This document shows positions 10,401-21,111 of a DNA stretch of 64,000 bases, piece after piece. Where the stretch lies: NCBI GenBank assembly GCA_033032865.1, contig JAWHQI010000074.1, positions 9,480,501-9,544,500 of the forward strand, written 5' to 3'. The stretch's first letter is position 1, and each line of letters starts with the position of its first letter. This DNA comes from Dactylorhiza incarnata (Eukaryota > Streptophyta > Magnoliopsida > Asparagales > Orchidaceae). Made by a program: the position numbers and the translations under genes. A model generated the notes under the pieces. That model was not told the origin of the DNA and ran no database searches. It saw only the letters and a program-made list of their open reading frames with translations.

Positions 10401-12352
10401 CAGTCCCAATTGGGATGAAATTTTTACCAGGTTCATATAATAACCCTAAGAGGCACCCACCAAATTTGGAGGGGATTGGAGATCATTAGACCCTATAATT
10501 AATTAATATATGGATTATTAAATTTTTACAAAAACTTTAGAAAAATGTTTTCCAAAAATTCTCATCTTTGGATATGTTAAGGGTGTAGGTACAAATAGCC
10601 TGTGTTTCAATTTTAAAGTAAATCCCATGACCCAATCAAAAGTTATTCCAAAATTAGTGGTTGTCCTACCCTAAGGACCAGTCCCACCAAAATGGCTCTA
10701 CATGGAGCTACAATACTCCTTTTGGGCTGAAACAAATTTTAAAATAAAGTACACACCAAGGGCTACAACTTTGATGTTAGCTACTTTTTCTGTAGAGGGC
10801 CTTAAGTATTTTCTACAATTTATTGAAGATACTGCATAAAGTGTGACATAATTACATTATATAAACATTTAAATGAAATCCTCCCAGCACACATCTTGAC
10901 GCAGAACCGACGGCATTCGTTCATCTTCAAGCTTGAGCCGACGGTCCCGATTGCCCGTGCATGGAGTTCCTTCAGCCCCACTTTCCCATCCACTTGAGCA
11001 CCGCCCCGCCCGGCCAATGCCACCACCACCTTCGTTGAGGTGGTGGCCGACGATTAGCGGTGGTTGGCCGACCGGAGGAGTCCGAAATGGGGCTTTTGAG
11101 CAAGATCAAAATCTCTATTTATGGAGCTTTCGGTGAGCCCAATCCACGACCAATTGGCCTAGAATCGAGCTCCCAACGATGAAAGATCTCACCATAGAGA
11201 GAGAGGAGAAGAACCAGACCTTCTTGGAGCCTTGAAGCCTTGCCGATTGTGTGGTCCTCCATGGCCGATCCTAAGCTTTGGGGCCATTGCATCCTCCACA
11301 CCAAGTTGCCCGATTTCTCCAAGTAATTGGGGGAAAACACTCCTCTCAGTCCTCTGATGGAGTTATAGTGCTCAATGGGGGAGAGGGAGAGCCACGACTT
11401 CAATTGCCATGAAGGCCATTAATGGCCAATTTCGGCCATGGTGAAAACCCCACATTTCAGCCCCCATGTGGGCTGGAAACCCCCCTAAACTTCTTTTAAT
11501 AGCTAGAGGAGATGAATCCCCATCAATGGGGAGATCAATTGGCCTCGCTTGGCCATGAATGCCATTACTCCCCTCTTTCTCTCCCCACCATTTTTGGGGA
11601 AAATGGTGTTTTCTCTCTCCTAGTCAAATTCTCTGAAATTGAATGACAATTTCAGTAACCCCCAACCCCATTAGCTAGTGGACCACCTCAATTGGGTCTA
11701 GCCCAAGTGGATTGCGCTTGATTAGGTCATAATAGGTCATTTTGACCTAAATTTAGGGTGGAGTTGAATTTGGTCAATTTGACCATTTGGGTTGACCCAA
11801 ATGGATGGGTAGCGACCCATTGGCCTCCCATAAGGGTTAGGAAGGTCTAGGTAGGGTCAATTTGGTAAGGTGGAGGCCAATTGACCCACAATAGGGCAGT
11901 TTGACCAAAACAGGGCTAAAGCTGACTTGGGTCAAATTGGTGGCCCCATGATGGGGGCTTTTTGGTCCATTGGGTCCCTAATGTACTTATAAGGGTAGGG
12001 AAAATGTCAATTTGGCATAGTGGAGGCCAATTGACCTTAATTAGGCCACTTTGACCAATTTAAGGTTAGTGTTGACTTTGGTCAACTTGGCCTCTTTGGT
12101 TGACCCCAATGGGTCCTATATGCTCTAATGGACCCTCCAAAGGTTTAGGTGTGCCATGGTGGGGTCAAGGGGTCAAGGTGAGGCCCTAAAGTCCAATCAT
12201 AAGCTTGGTAACTAGAAATTACTATTTGCAGACCACTGTGGTTTCCTTCTTCTTTCCTAAGCTTTTATGCTCCCTTTGTGCTTCCTATGGTTTTGTCATG
12301 CCTTAGTCATGACAAAACCATCCTAGGGTCTAGTTGTTTGAGGGATGTTACA
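7473..12352. mobile_element. 4.88-kb non-coding TG...CA insertion, probable solo LTR
   Basis: Begins TGTAAGACCC and ends GGGATGTTACA, with perfect CCACT TSDs, inside the Tat-1 protease. I see no retroviral domain on either strand and no direct repeat between its two ends, so it is not an element with two short LTRs. The simplest reading is a solo LTR left by unequal recombination. Long LTRs with TGTAA...TTACA ends occur in gypsy chromoviruses (Tekay/Del type), but 4.9 kb would be very long. Alternative: a large non-coding retrotransposon derivative with diverged ends. The interior is AT-rich at 9240-10560 and rich in TTGACC/GGTCAA motifs at 10330-12180. The start forms a short inverted repeat (AAGACCC / GGGTCTT). 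There is no gene in these 4.9 kb. Confidence 0.7.
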
Positions 12353-12357
12353 CCACT
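12353..12357. repeat. TSD CCACT, right
   Basis: Partner of 7468-7472. Confidence 0.85.
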
Positions 12358-12548
12358 CTAGTCTATTTTCGGAGCCATCCCATCAATCCCGTACCTGGCT
12401 ATAAAATTCCCGATTACCGTTGGAGTAGTAGTCGTTCGTGGGAACCAAGAGGCAGCCAAAACCTGCTACCTAAAGCAAGCTCAATGAGCAAGGGCGACCG
12501 TCGTCAACATCGACAACTTCGACCTGCGAGTTGAAACTACTCTGCAGC
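12358..12548 (+). pseudogene. Tat-1 protease-RT linker
   Basis: Resumes the protease C-terminus after the insertion. The frame shows AIKFPITVGVVVVRGNQEAA and CYLKQ, the usual Tat spacer before RT. An in-frame TGA lies at 12485-12487, after which the frame continues (TVVNIDNFDLRVETTLQ) into a poly-G run. Confidence 0.75.
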
Positions 12549-12575
12549 GGGGGGGGGGGGGGGGGGGGGGGGGGG
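12549..12575 (+). repeat. Poly-G run (27 bp) inside pol
   Basis: An uninterrupted G tract between the Tat-1 linker and RT. It probably replaced or expanded from a short G stretch of coding sequence; length may be an assembly or sequencing artefact. Confidence 0.85.
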
Positions 12576-12576
12576 C

Positions 12577-14508
12577 GTTGAAGGATTGGTGGAAGTACCG
12601 CTCTCCCAGCGGGATCCGACTCGGACCATCCAGGTCGGGTCCCTCTTGTTGCAGGAAGAACGAGAAGAATTCACAATCTTCCAACAGAAGAACGAAGACA
12701 TTTTCGCTTGGATCCCGGAAGACATGCCTAGGGTAGATCCTGAAGTCATTTTTCACTCTTTAAACGTTAACCCTGCCTGCAGGCCCGTGATTCAAAAGAA
12801 GAGGAACTTCGCCCCCGAGCGGTTGAAGGCGATCGAAGAAGAAGTAGCTAAGCTTCTGGAGGCGTGGTTCATCCGCGAAGCGGAATATCCCACGTGGCTT
12901 GCTAATGTGGTCATGGTAAAGAAGGCCTCGGGGAAATGACGAATGTGCGTCGACTACAACAACCTAAACCAGACGTGCCCAAAAGACAGTTTCCCCCTCC
13001 CGAGGATCGACCAGCTCGTCGACGCAATGGCCGACCACGAGCTTCTCATCTACATGGATGCTTATTCAGACTACAACCAGATAAGGATGAACCCCGCAGG
13101 CGAGGAGCACACCGCCTTCCGCACCGACAAAGGAGTCTACTGCTATAAGGTGATGTCGTTCGGCCTTAAAAATGTCGGAGCTGCCTATCAAAGGTTGATG
13201 AACAAAGTCTTCAAGAACCTCATCGAAGAGACGATGGAGGTATACGTGGATGACAAGTTGGTGAAGAGCATCCACCGTCGCGACCACTTGAGAGACTTGG
13301 GAAAGTGCTTTCAGCTTCTTCGTTCCTTCCAAATGCGGCTCAATCCCAGAAAATGCGCATTTGGTGTGACCGTGGGGAAGTTCCTAGGTTTCATGGTAAC
13401 CCATCGGGGAATTGAGGCCAACCCCGAGAAGATCAAGGCGTTGGAGGATATGTCACCACCTCGTTCAATTAAGGAAGTGCAACACCTAAATAGGAGGATC
13501 GCTGCATTATCTCATTTCTTGTCACGGACGGGAGACAAGTACCTCCCTTTCTTCAAAATTCTCCGGGGAGCGCGCCACTCCGGGTTCCAGTGGACGGACG
13601 AGTGCCAGACGGCTTTCGAACTTATCAAACAATACATGGCCTCGCCACCGCTCCTGTCAAAGCCCGTCCCCGGAGAAGCTCTGTTCTGATACCTGGCCGT
13701 TTCACCTACGACCCTCAACTCAGTGCTCGTGAAAGACGAAGGAGGGGTGCAACGACCAGTATACTACCTCAGCAAAGTCTTCACCGACACCGAAACTAGG
13801 TATCTGATAGCGGACAAGATAGCCTTAGCTCTCGTCTTCTCGGCGAGAAAGCTTTGGCCCTACTTCCAGGCTCATACAGTAAAAGTGTTGACTCAGCTCC
13901 CGCTACGAACAATCCTCCAGAAACTAGAAGTCTCAGGGAGACTAGTAAAGTGGGCGGTGGAGCTCGACGAGTTTGACATCCAATTCCTACCCCGACCGGA
14001 CATCAAGTCACAAGTGCTCGCCGACTTTGTTGTAGAGTGCACCATTCCATCAGAAGTGACTCTTGTTAAAGATACCACCACCCCCCGTTGGACCCTCTAC
14101 GCCGACGACGCTTCAGGAGCTGAAGGGGTCGGAGATGGATTGCTACTCATAAGTCCAGATGAGATTACCTTGGAGTACGGTCTCAGGTTGAAGTTTCCCG
14201 CAACCAACAATATCACAGAGTACGAGGCTCTGATTGCCGGCCTCCGGCTCGCCATCGACTGCAAAGCAGAGAACCTGACGATCTATGCAGACTCCCAACT
14301 CGTAGTATCACAAGTAGACGGAAACGACGAGGCCAAGAATGACCAGATGACACAGTATCTCGCGCTCGTAAGATTACTCCTTTAGAAGATCCTGTCATAC
14401 CAAATTATGCACATCCCCCGGGAGCAGAACTCCAGATCAGATGCTCTCTCTAAGATTGAAACTTCACCCACCAGCTATCAATCCTGAAGATGCCGAGTAG
14501 AAGAGATC
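12577..14508 (+). pseudogene. Tat-1 reverse transcriptase and double RNase H
   Basis: One reading frame (that of 12586) carries the whole domain with several stops. Upstream RT part to 12936; TGA at 12937-12939 where Trp is expected; RT core from 12943, with MDAYSDYNQI and the catalytic VYVDD (followed by K instead of the usual M or I); RNase H from about 13560; TGA at 13687-13689. A second RNase H-like domain begins near 14085 (WTLYADDASGAEG, then ATNNITEYEALIAGLRLA), as in Tat/Ogre elements. TAG at 14383 and a TGA near 14485 precede the integrase. No active enzyme can be made. Confidence 0.88.
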
Positions 14509-15802
14509 ATGGCTCCAAGCATCCAAGGTCTATGGGAAATCGCAACCATAAATGAAGAGGACTCATCCTGGATGACCCCCCTACGGGCCTACCTAAAGCA
14601 CGGGAACCTCCACGAGGATCGTCTGGAAGCACGAAGATTACTGATGAGAGCGACATCATTCACCATCATAGACGGGGAGCTTTACAAACGGGCATTCTCA
14701 GGGCCCTATCTAAAGTGTCTGCCGACAGGAGAAGCAGACTACGCCCTAAGAGAAGTGCATGGGGGGAATCTGCGGAGAGCATCTAGGCGGGAAAGCTTTG
14801 TCCCAAAAGATCTTGCGCTAAGGTTTTTATTGGCCAACGATGAAGAAGGATGCGATCGAGCTCGTCCAGAAGTGCAGGAGCTATCAGCTTCACGCGAACA
14901 TACCACACCAACCCCCGGTCATGCTCACCACACTCCGAAGTGCGTGTCCATTCGCACAATGTGGAATTGATCTCCTCGGCCCCCTACCTATAACATCGGG
15001 ACAGAGGAAATTCATCATTCTAGCCATTGACTACTTCACCAAGTGGGTAGAAGCTGAGCCCTTGGCTAAGATCACAGAGGAGAATGCCAAGCAGTTTGTT
15101 TGGAAGAACATTATCTGTCGCTTCGGTATCCCATCAACAATCATTGCCGACAATGACACCCAGTTCACCGGGAAATCATTCACCAAGATGTGTGAAGACC
15201 TGAAGATCAACCTCCGCCACATGGTCGTAGCACATCCACAGACCAATGGGCAGGTGGAAGTCACAAACCGCACCATCCTCAAAGGGTTGAAGACGTGCCT
15301 GGAGGAAGCTGAGGGGCAATGGGTGGATGCGCTCCCAAATGTGCTATGGGCATACCAGACTACAGAGAGGACTCCTACGGGAGAGACGCCCTATAACCTC
15401 TGCTATTGCACTGAAGCTGTCATCCCCGCCGACATCGGCGTCCCAAGCATCCTGGTGCCAGCCTTCGATCTTAGCAAGAACGATGAGCTGCTTCGGGAAA
15501 ACCTCGACTTAATCCCTGAAGTCCGAGACAATGATGCCCAGCGTATCGCTACCTACCAAAGGCGCGTTGCCTGACTCTACGACAGGAGGGTGAAGCCCAG
15601 AGCAATCAATGTTGGAGACCTCGTCCTACGCAGTATCGAAGCAGCCAGGAAAGGTCCGCGAAAGAAACTCTCACCAGCCTGGGAAGGACCTTATGTGGTC
15701 ACTGCAACGGTCAAGCCTGAAACATTCAAACTCAGAACGTCAGAAGGAAAAACCCTCCCGCGCACTTGGAACGCACAGAACCTGCGCCGTTTTTATCAGT
15801 AA
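14509..15802 (+). pseudogene. Tat-1 integrase
   Basis: Frame of 14509 to about 14760, then a +1 shift at a G6 run, continuing in the frame of 14840. Core with GIDLLGPLP (first D), TIIADNDTQF (second D) and NGQVEVTNR (E), then the C-terminal part ending NLRRFYQ at 15802. Further breaks: TAA near 14817 and TGA at 15572-15574. Integrase would insert the cDNA; this copy is dead. Confidence 0.88.
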
Positions 15803-15816
15803 TCTTTTTACTCCAC

Positions 15817-16090
15817 AATGTAAAAGCTGTGAGCCTCGACTCGCGCAAACTATCTTTCTGCAATTTTTACATTATGTAAAAGCCGTGAGCCTCGACTCGC
15901 GAAAACTATCTTCCGCAATTTTGTATGAAAAAGCCGTGAACCTCGACTCGCGCAAACTATCTCTCAAAAAACTATTATAGTATGTAAAATCCGCGAGCCT
16001 CGACTCGCGCAAACTATCTCTCTACAACTATTATAGTATGTAAAAGCCGTGAGCCTCGACTCGTGCAATCAATCTTTCTGCAATTACTCG
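15817..16090 (+). repeat. Tandem repeat, about 56 bp x 5, in Tat-1 3' region
   Basis: Five diverged units, each with the core GTGAGCCTCGACTCGCGCAA followed by an A/T-rich tail. It starts 15 bp after the pol stop. The core contains the inverted pair CGAG...CTCG. Confidence 0.88.
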
Positions 16091-16091
16091 T

Positions 16092-16575
16092 CGCTACTCG
16101 GGGCCAGTTCCCCAGTGATCTCGCGCTACCCGGTTCGAAGCGTCCGCCCTTCACCCCGGTAGTAAGATCACGACGCCGCCAGGGCCTGCCCCCCTCACGG
16201 TCGCCCACGGTTCGAAGTGTCCGCCCTTCACCGCTACTCGGGGCCAGTTCCCCATTGACCTCATGCTACCCAGTTCGAAGCGTCCGCCCTTCACCCCGGT
16301 AGTAAGATCACGGCGCCGCCAGGGCCTGCCCCCTCACGGTCGCCCACGGTTTGAAGTGTCCGCCTTTCACCGCTACTCGGGGCCAGTTCCCCAGTGATCT
16401 CGCGCTACCTGGTTCGAAGCTTCCGCCCTTCACCTCGGTAGTAAGATCACGGTGCCGCCAGGGCCTGTCCCCCTCACGGTCGCCCACGGTTCGAAGCGTC
16501 CTCCCTTCACCGCCACTCGGGGCCAGTTCCCTAGTAATTTCGCTCTACCCAGCTCCTAGCGTACACACTCATCAC
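16092..16575 (+). repeat. Tandem repeat, about 140 bp x 3.5, in Tat-1 3' region
   Basis: Units start at 16092, 16232, 16371 and 16511 with CGCTACTCGGGGCCAGTTCC (third base varies in the last). GC-rich and unlike the 56-bp array next to it. Short frames crossing it simply reflect the repeat. Confidence 0.9.
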
Positions 16576-16781
16576 CGCTATCCGGAGTCAAAACTTGGAC
16601 AAGCGCAAGAATAAGAAAAGCAAAAAGCAAATATCGATGGTGAACAAAGGAACAATCATCAAGCAATATAACAAAGTAAAGAGTTACATAACTCAACCAC
16701 AAGACATACAAATATGAACACAACAAAGTATAGTACATAACAACGGAAAGCAAAACATACAGACAAATGAAAGCAAAGTAA

Positions 16782-18405
16782 TCAGCCTTCAATATCTACA
16801 TCAGAACAATCGTCCTCAGAAAGGTCACCAGCACCAAGCCCGGTCATGCTGCATCCGAGCTTTCTCTCCACCATACGAAGGGTCTTCCCAATCCCCCTCT
16901 TGAAAGAGATCTCACACTCATCTTCCAGCAGGGGGTCCACCTCCTTGGTCACAATCTCCGCTCAAAGATCTTCAGAGATCCTAGAACGCTCCTCCACGAA
17001 CTCCAGGGAATCCTTGTACTCAGCGACTCCTTCGGCTTTGATAGCCTTGGTATCCGGCTCAAGGGAAGAAAGCCTCTCCACCTCGCCTCTAAGAAATACC
17101 AACTCGCCATCCTGACAGAACATGTTTCCCAGCAAATCTTTGACCAGTCGAGCAGCATCGTCAGCAACGACTTTCTCTGCACTAGGCTCCCTCTGCAGAC
17201 GCTCTATCTCGGAGTGGGCCAGGGCAAGATCAGACTCCAATTGGAGCCCGCGCGATATCTCACGCTCCCTCTTCTTCTTGGAATCCTCCAAAGAGCTCTT
17301 TCAACGCGTAGCTCCTCCTGAAGCACGAAGTACCCATCCTTCAGCCCAACATAGCAATCGTTCCAAGTGAGAGCGATGCTATTCATAATGCCAGCCTGCA
17401 AAGAAAGAACGTGATAAGAATCTTTAAATAAGAAAGTACATAAAAATTAAAAGATTGGAAAATATGGCTTACCGCTGAAGTCATCGCCCGTAACGAAGAT
17501 GATACTCTCTTCACCGTCATCAATGGAGGGTAAGAGAGGTCGCTCAGAGGAAGAAATTCCGCGGCAGGAGAAGTCGTAATCTCAACATCAAGATCGACGG
17601 GAGTCGCATCAGGAACAACTCCACTGGGACCCGCCTCGTCAGGACGACTCTTCGACGAAGGAGGGGAAGACACCGCTTCTGAACCTCCACACTTGATAAC
17701 AAACTTTCTCTTCCTATCACGCGATAAAGGTACGACGGCGTCGCGCTCTGCATCTGATGAAAGCTCGACTAGCAACAACCTCTTCTCCTCGGCAGAAAGA
17801 TCCACGCCATGCAAAGCTTTTGATAAATCGATACGATCTGGAAAGACGGGAAGGGGCTGGAAGTCATTTTCTCGTCCCACTTGACGACGACATCGACCAG
17901 GGAGATCTCTCCAAAGCTCTGGAAAATCCCAGCAATTGCGAACGTACCCATTGAGAGTATTTCCGTGGCGATAGTCATTCTTCTCTCCAAACCGGAACCA
18001 CCTCTTGTTGCTGCAAATCTCGATCCGGCCTCCTGGATCCGTAAAGACCTCAAACCAATCCTTGAAAATCTCCAAAGAAAGCCGCGAGCCATGCTCCCGA
18101 AAAAATACGATCAGCCCCATAATCCTCGTCATGCCGGCTGGTGTAAACTGCGAGATAGGTACCCCGCAGAACCTAAAAATCTCGATCGCCTCCTCCGACG
18201 AGGGAAAGCGGAACCCTGATTTTAAACATCTCTCAGAGACAGTAATAAAGCCAGTCGGTGGATTCTGAGCACGTTCTTCCGGAAATGGTATCTTCACCTC
18301 TACAGACGATGATAGTCAAAATCGCTTTCGCCAAGCCTCAACGCTCTCAATATTGAGCGTGGAGCGCAACCGCATCGACTTTGATCGCACTCCATTCCTC
18401 GACAT
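16782..18405 (-). pseudogene. Tat-1 antisense ORF with one intron (transposon-associated protein)
   Basis: On the strand opposite to pol, between the tandem repeats and the 3' LTR. The likely start is the ATG at 18403-18405 (MSRNGVR...). The frame runs to 17473, then a 77-bp AT-rich GT...AG intron (17396-17472, phase 0), then exon 2 to a TGA at 16782-16784. Exon 1 has a globular part (around GVPISQFTPAGMTRIMGL and WFEVFTDPGG) that resembles, by eye, the plant 'putative gypsy-type transposon' family (Pfam PF04195), then an acidic Ser/Pro-rich tail. Exon 2 is charged and likely coiled coil (SEIERLQREP...). Spliced length would be about 514 residues. Breaks: TGA at 18316-18318, a frameshift near 17295, TGA at 16962-16964. 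Additional antisense ORFs after pol are known in some Tat-lineage elements; their function is unknown. Confidence 0.7.
17396..17472 (-). other. Predicted spliceosomal intron in the antisense ORF
   Basis: On the - strand it starts GTAAGCC and ends TTTCTTTGCAG, is AT-rich against GC-richer exons, and is 77 bp, typical for a short plant intron. Joining the exons keeps the reading frame; retaining it ends the protein a few codons past the acceptor. Confidence 0.75.
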
Positions 18406-18629
18406 CTGAAAAGAGAGAGAAAATGAAGCAAAAAATAAATCTCCAATCCACGCAAATTCTCTCCGCACTATATTATAATGATTACAAAAAAATACGGAAT
18501 AATAAACGGCATGATGAGAGGAAGAAATATCACAAAAATACCTCTGCCATAGCTCCCTCGCAGTGCCCGGATCGCAACAAAAGATGACAAAATCCTCGCA
18601 CTTCTCTAAACAGTAGGAGCGAACTCCCA

Positions 18630-18645
18630 GGATTTGGGGGGCATT
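18630..18645 (+). promoter_or_regulatory. Tat-1 polypurine tract
   Basis: AGGATTTGGGGGGCATT-type tract directly before the TGATGAG start of the 3' LTR, the usual position for plus-strand priming. Confidence 0.75.
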
Positions 18646-18745
18646 TGATGAGTCTTCATCTATTTTATATAGAAATCCGGGTTGTGCTTAGCCAAAAACC
18701 CCACTCCACACTAAGGTGGTGGAGTCATGGGCAAGAAAGAGGGGA

Positions 18746-18768
18746 CCCCCCCCCCCCCCCCCCCCCCC
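18746..18768 (+). repeat. Poly-C run (23 bp) in Tat-1 3' LTR
   Basis: Uninterrupted C tract near the start of the LTR; length may be unreliable. Confidence 0.85.
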
Positions 18769-19416
18769 AAACCGCCCAAAACCGCTCCACCCCCAGCAAG
18801 CTCCGTACGCTACCGCTCATGGTACCGCACGTCCGCGCAGTTGCGCGTGGTATTGCGCAGTGCCGTGCGACACGCACAGTACCGCGTGTGCATAACCGTG
18901 CGCGCGCACAACTGCGTGCGGTGCGCGCGGTATCACGTGCAATAACGTGCGCGACCTGCGCAGCCGCACCGGTCCGCACGGTACTGCGCACGATACCCCT
19001 CCTTTACCGTGCGCGGTGCCCGACACGCGGCCGCACGCCGGCGTCCGAGCGCGTGTTCAGTACCGACTGTCCCCCCTTTGCCTCGCGCCGCCTGTTGCGC
19101 TCTTTGCGCCATGCTTGCCTAGCCCCGATCGGGCTTAGCGCCGCTAAGTCCTTAGCGTGCCTTTGGTCCGCGCGCACTTGAACATTGCAAAGTTCATTGT
19201 GCGCGCAATTGCTAACTCCACTTTCCTTCTTACAACTACAGGATTTGCACATTGCAATCAGGATCGTCAACAAAGCTGCCCGAACTGACCAGGGGGCGAA
19301 ACCATCATATTAGGAAAGTGGCGATCCGTGTGCTCTCGATCAACGACCGAGATCGGCCCGTCAGGTTGTTACGGTGGTTACAATGGCAAAATTACCGAGC
19401 CGCCCCCGACCAAGTC

Positions 19417-19423
19417 TATAAAA
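19417..19423 (+). promoter_or_regulatory. TATA box of Tat-1 LTR
   Basis: TATAAAA in a GTCTATAAAAGGG context in the middle of the LTR, the expected place for the U3/R promoter. Confidence 0.7.
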
Positions 19424-19469
19424 GGGACTCTGAATCCTCATTTGGGGGGATCGAACACTTTGCCTCCGA

Positions 19470-19640
19470 GAGAGCTCCTTGAAGAATTCCTTCAGAGATT
19501 TCCTTGAAGAATTCCTTCAGAGATCTCCTTCGCGGTTCGAATATCTCCTTCAGAGTTCAAAGATCTCCTTCGTGATTCGAAGATCTCCTTCGTCACTTGA
19601 AGATCTTCTTCGGACCTTGAAGACCTCCTACGACAGCAAA
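19470..19640 (+). repeat. AGATCTCCTTC-type repeats downstream of the TATA box
   Basis: About seven imperfect 20-24-bp units around TTCGAAGATCTCCTTC. A related set follows the TATA-like box in the Tat-2 LTR (24170-24295), so this is a shared LTR feature. Confidence 0.75.
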
Positions 19641-19919
19641 CCTGTCACACTCAGGGACTTTCCTTCAACTACAACTTAACGAGAAGTGGCTTGTCGCTCT
19701 CTTGTCTCGCAACTTTACTTGTAACAATCGAACACTTAGTGAAATTTGGCTGGCGCAGATCCGACCATATGGTTTTTCACCCTTTCCGGATTTTCCACGC
19801 TAAAAATGTTCTCTTGCCGCCTGTCTGATCTCTCTGTGACTGTTTGCGCACTCGGCCCACTCTGGGGCTAAGACGGTTCAATTCGCCTGGTCTGGAAGAG
19901 CGCTGAGTGACCCGCAACA

Positions 19920-21106
19920 CTAATGATATTCAAGAATTGGCTTTGAGAATATGAAAATCAATACAGCCGTTCAGATGAACGATTTTTAGGACAGAATTGC
20001 CATTTGATTCCAAATTCATCGATGATATTGAAATAAACCTACAAAATCCTCCGTTGAATGCTTAGGTCCCATCATAGATTTTGATATTGAGCATTTCGGG
20101 ACTGCGAACTCACACGAGCGCGTGTTTTCCCATCAGTGCTTGTTTTCGCCCGGGCACATTTTCTCTAGGGTGTTTTTGCCCAAGCGCACATTTAGTTGAG
20201 CCGCATTTTCTGCCAGTGTGCGCATTTTCTGTATGTGCATGCATTTTAAGGTCGCGCGCGCATTTTACCCCCAGGAAGCATTTTTGGCCTGGGCGCGCAT
20301 TTTCGGCATTGGCGCACATTTTCAGCACATGCACGCATTTTTCCGCCAGGGCGCGCATTTTTATTTTTTGCCTGGGCGCGCATTTTTATTTTCCGTCCGT
20401 GCGTGCATTTTCTGCTCGGACTTGCATTTTTCTACGCGGGCGCGCATTTTTTCGCGCGTGGAGCACATTTTCTGCCCGCTCACGCATTTTCGCCCGAACA
20501 CGCATTTTCCGTCCAGGTGTGCATTTTCGGCCCTTGCGAGCATTTTTGGCCTGGGAACCCATTTTCGGCCCGGGCGCGCATTTTTCCGCCCGAGCGAGCA
20601 TTTTTTCGCCTGGGTGCACATTTTTTTCTTGGCGCGCATTTTCCCGCCCTGACGCGCTTTTTTGAATTAATCCAAACAAAGAAAGTGATTAATGTCAATT
20701 ATTTTGATAAAAAAGCATCATGCGACGAACAACAAAATTGAAATTAAACTCGATGTCAATTCCTGCTTGTATTGACATTAGATTGAAAGACAATTCTTAA
20801 AAATCAATGTCTTTCAAACGAACTGACCCTAAACGATTAAATCTCATGTTATGTGCATATGGACATTGCATTGCACGCATCTCTTCGTTGTTTTGGACAA
20901 TAAGGAAAAATATGTCTGCCTCGGCTTCCAGAAAATAATTATTTTTGAAGTAATTATTGTTGAAATTATTAATTCGGCTTTTGAATTGAAGCAGCGCCAT
21001 TTAATTTTAGAACCGAATGATCGAATTTTGCATGTTCAATATTTAGCAATCTCTTTATATATAAAACATTGCAGATTTTTTGAAATGCCATGTCCCAATT
21101 TACGTT
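19920..21106. other. Spacer between Tat-1 and the solo LTR
   Basis: AT-rich sequence without a recognisable gene. It holds the minisatellite at 20105-20655. Long open frames on both strands here come from the repeat unit and have no domain. Confidence 0.6.
20105..20655 (+). repeat. Minisatellite, about 21 bp x 25, GCGCATTTTC core
   Basis: Diverged units of about 19-30 bp built on GCGCGCATTTTC plus a GCC-rich spacer. Many units are close to 21 bp, a multiple of 3, which keeps several frames open on both strands for up to 194 codons and makes His/Phe/Arg/Ala-rich nonsense peptides. No start context or domain supports coding. Confidence 0.85.
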
Positions 21107-21111
21107 GGCTT
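21107..21111. repeat. TSD GGCTT, left
   Basis: GGCTT here and at 22526-22530 flank the 21112-22525 LTR exactly. Confidence 0.85.

Larger units (their letters stand above)
6590..19919 (+). mobile_element. Tat-1: Ty3/gypsy Tat-lineage element (5' part outside window)
   Basis: Order on the + strand: gag C-terminus, protease, (insertion 7473-12352), RT, RNase H, a second RNase H-like domain, integrase, 3' tandem repeats, antisense ORF, PPT, 3' LTR. Integrase after RNase H makes it gypsy. The extra RNase H-like domain, the long 3' untranslated region with tandem repeats and the additional antisense ORF are known features of the plant Tat lineage (Ogre/Retand-like). The 5' LTR and N-terminal gag lie left of the window, beyond Copia-A. 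Confidence 0.88.
18646..19919 (+). repeat. Tat-1 3' LTR
   Basis: Starts TGATGAGTC after the PPT and ends CGCAACA at 19919. The partner LTR is outside the window, so the ends rest on the PPT and on likeness to the Tat-2 LTR at 23375-25043 (shared start, and shared end region with CTAAGACGGTT and GACC-GCAACA). It contains a 23-bp poly-C (18746-18768), a CG-rich segment with many GTGCGCG-type words (18810-19060), a TATA box and AGATCTCCTTC repeats. Confidence 0.8.

Noticed and set aside
10820..11403. Short frames in the long non-coding insertion as a gene
   Set aside because: Under 100 codons, no domain, no intron-exon structure that I can see.
18640..18690. TGATGAG words at Tat-1 and TR-GAG-like LTR starts as hammerhead ribozyme cores
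   Set aside because: The required GAAAC block and stem arrangement are not present.
20081..20741. Overlapping long open frames on both strands (up to 194 codons)
   Set aside because: They follow a repeat with a unit near 21 bp; amino acid content only mirrors the repeat, with no domain and equal openness on both strands.
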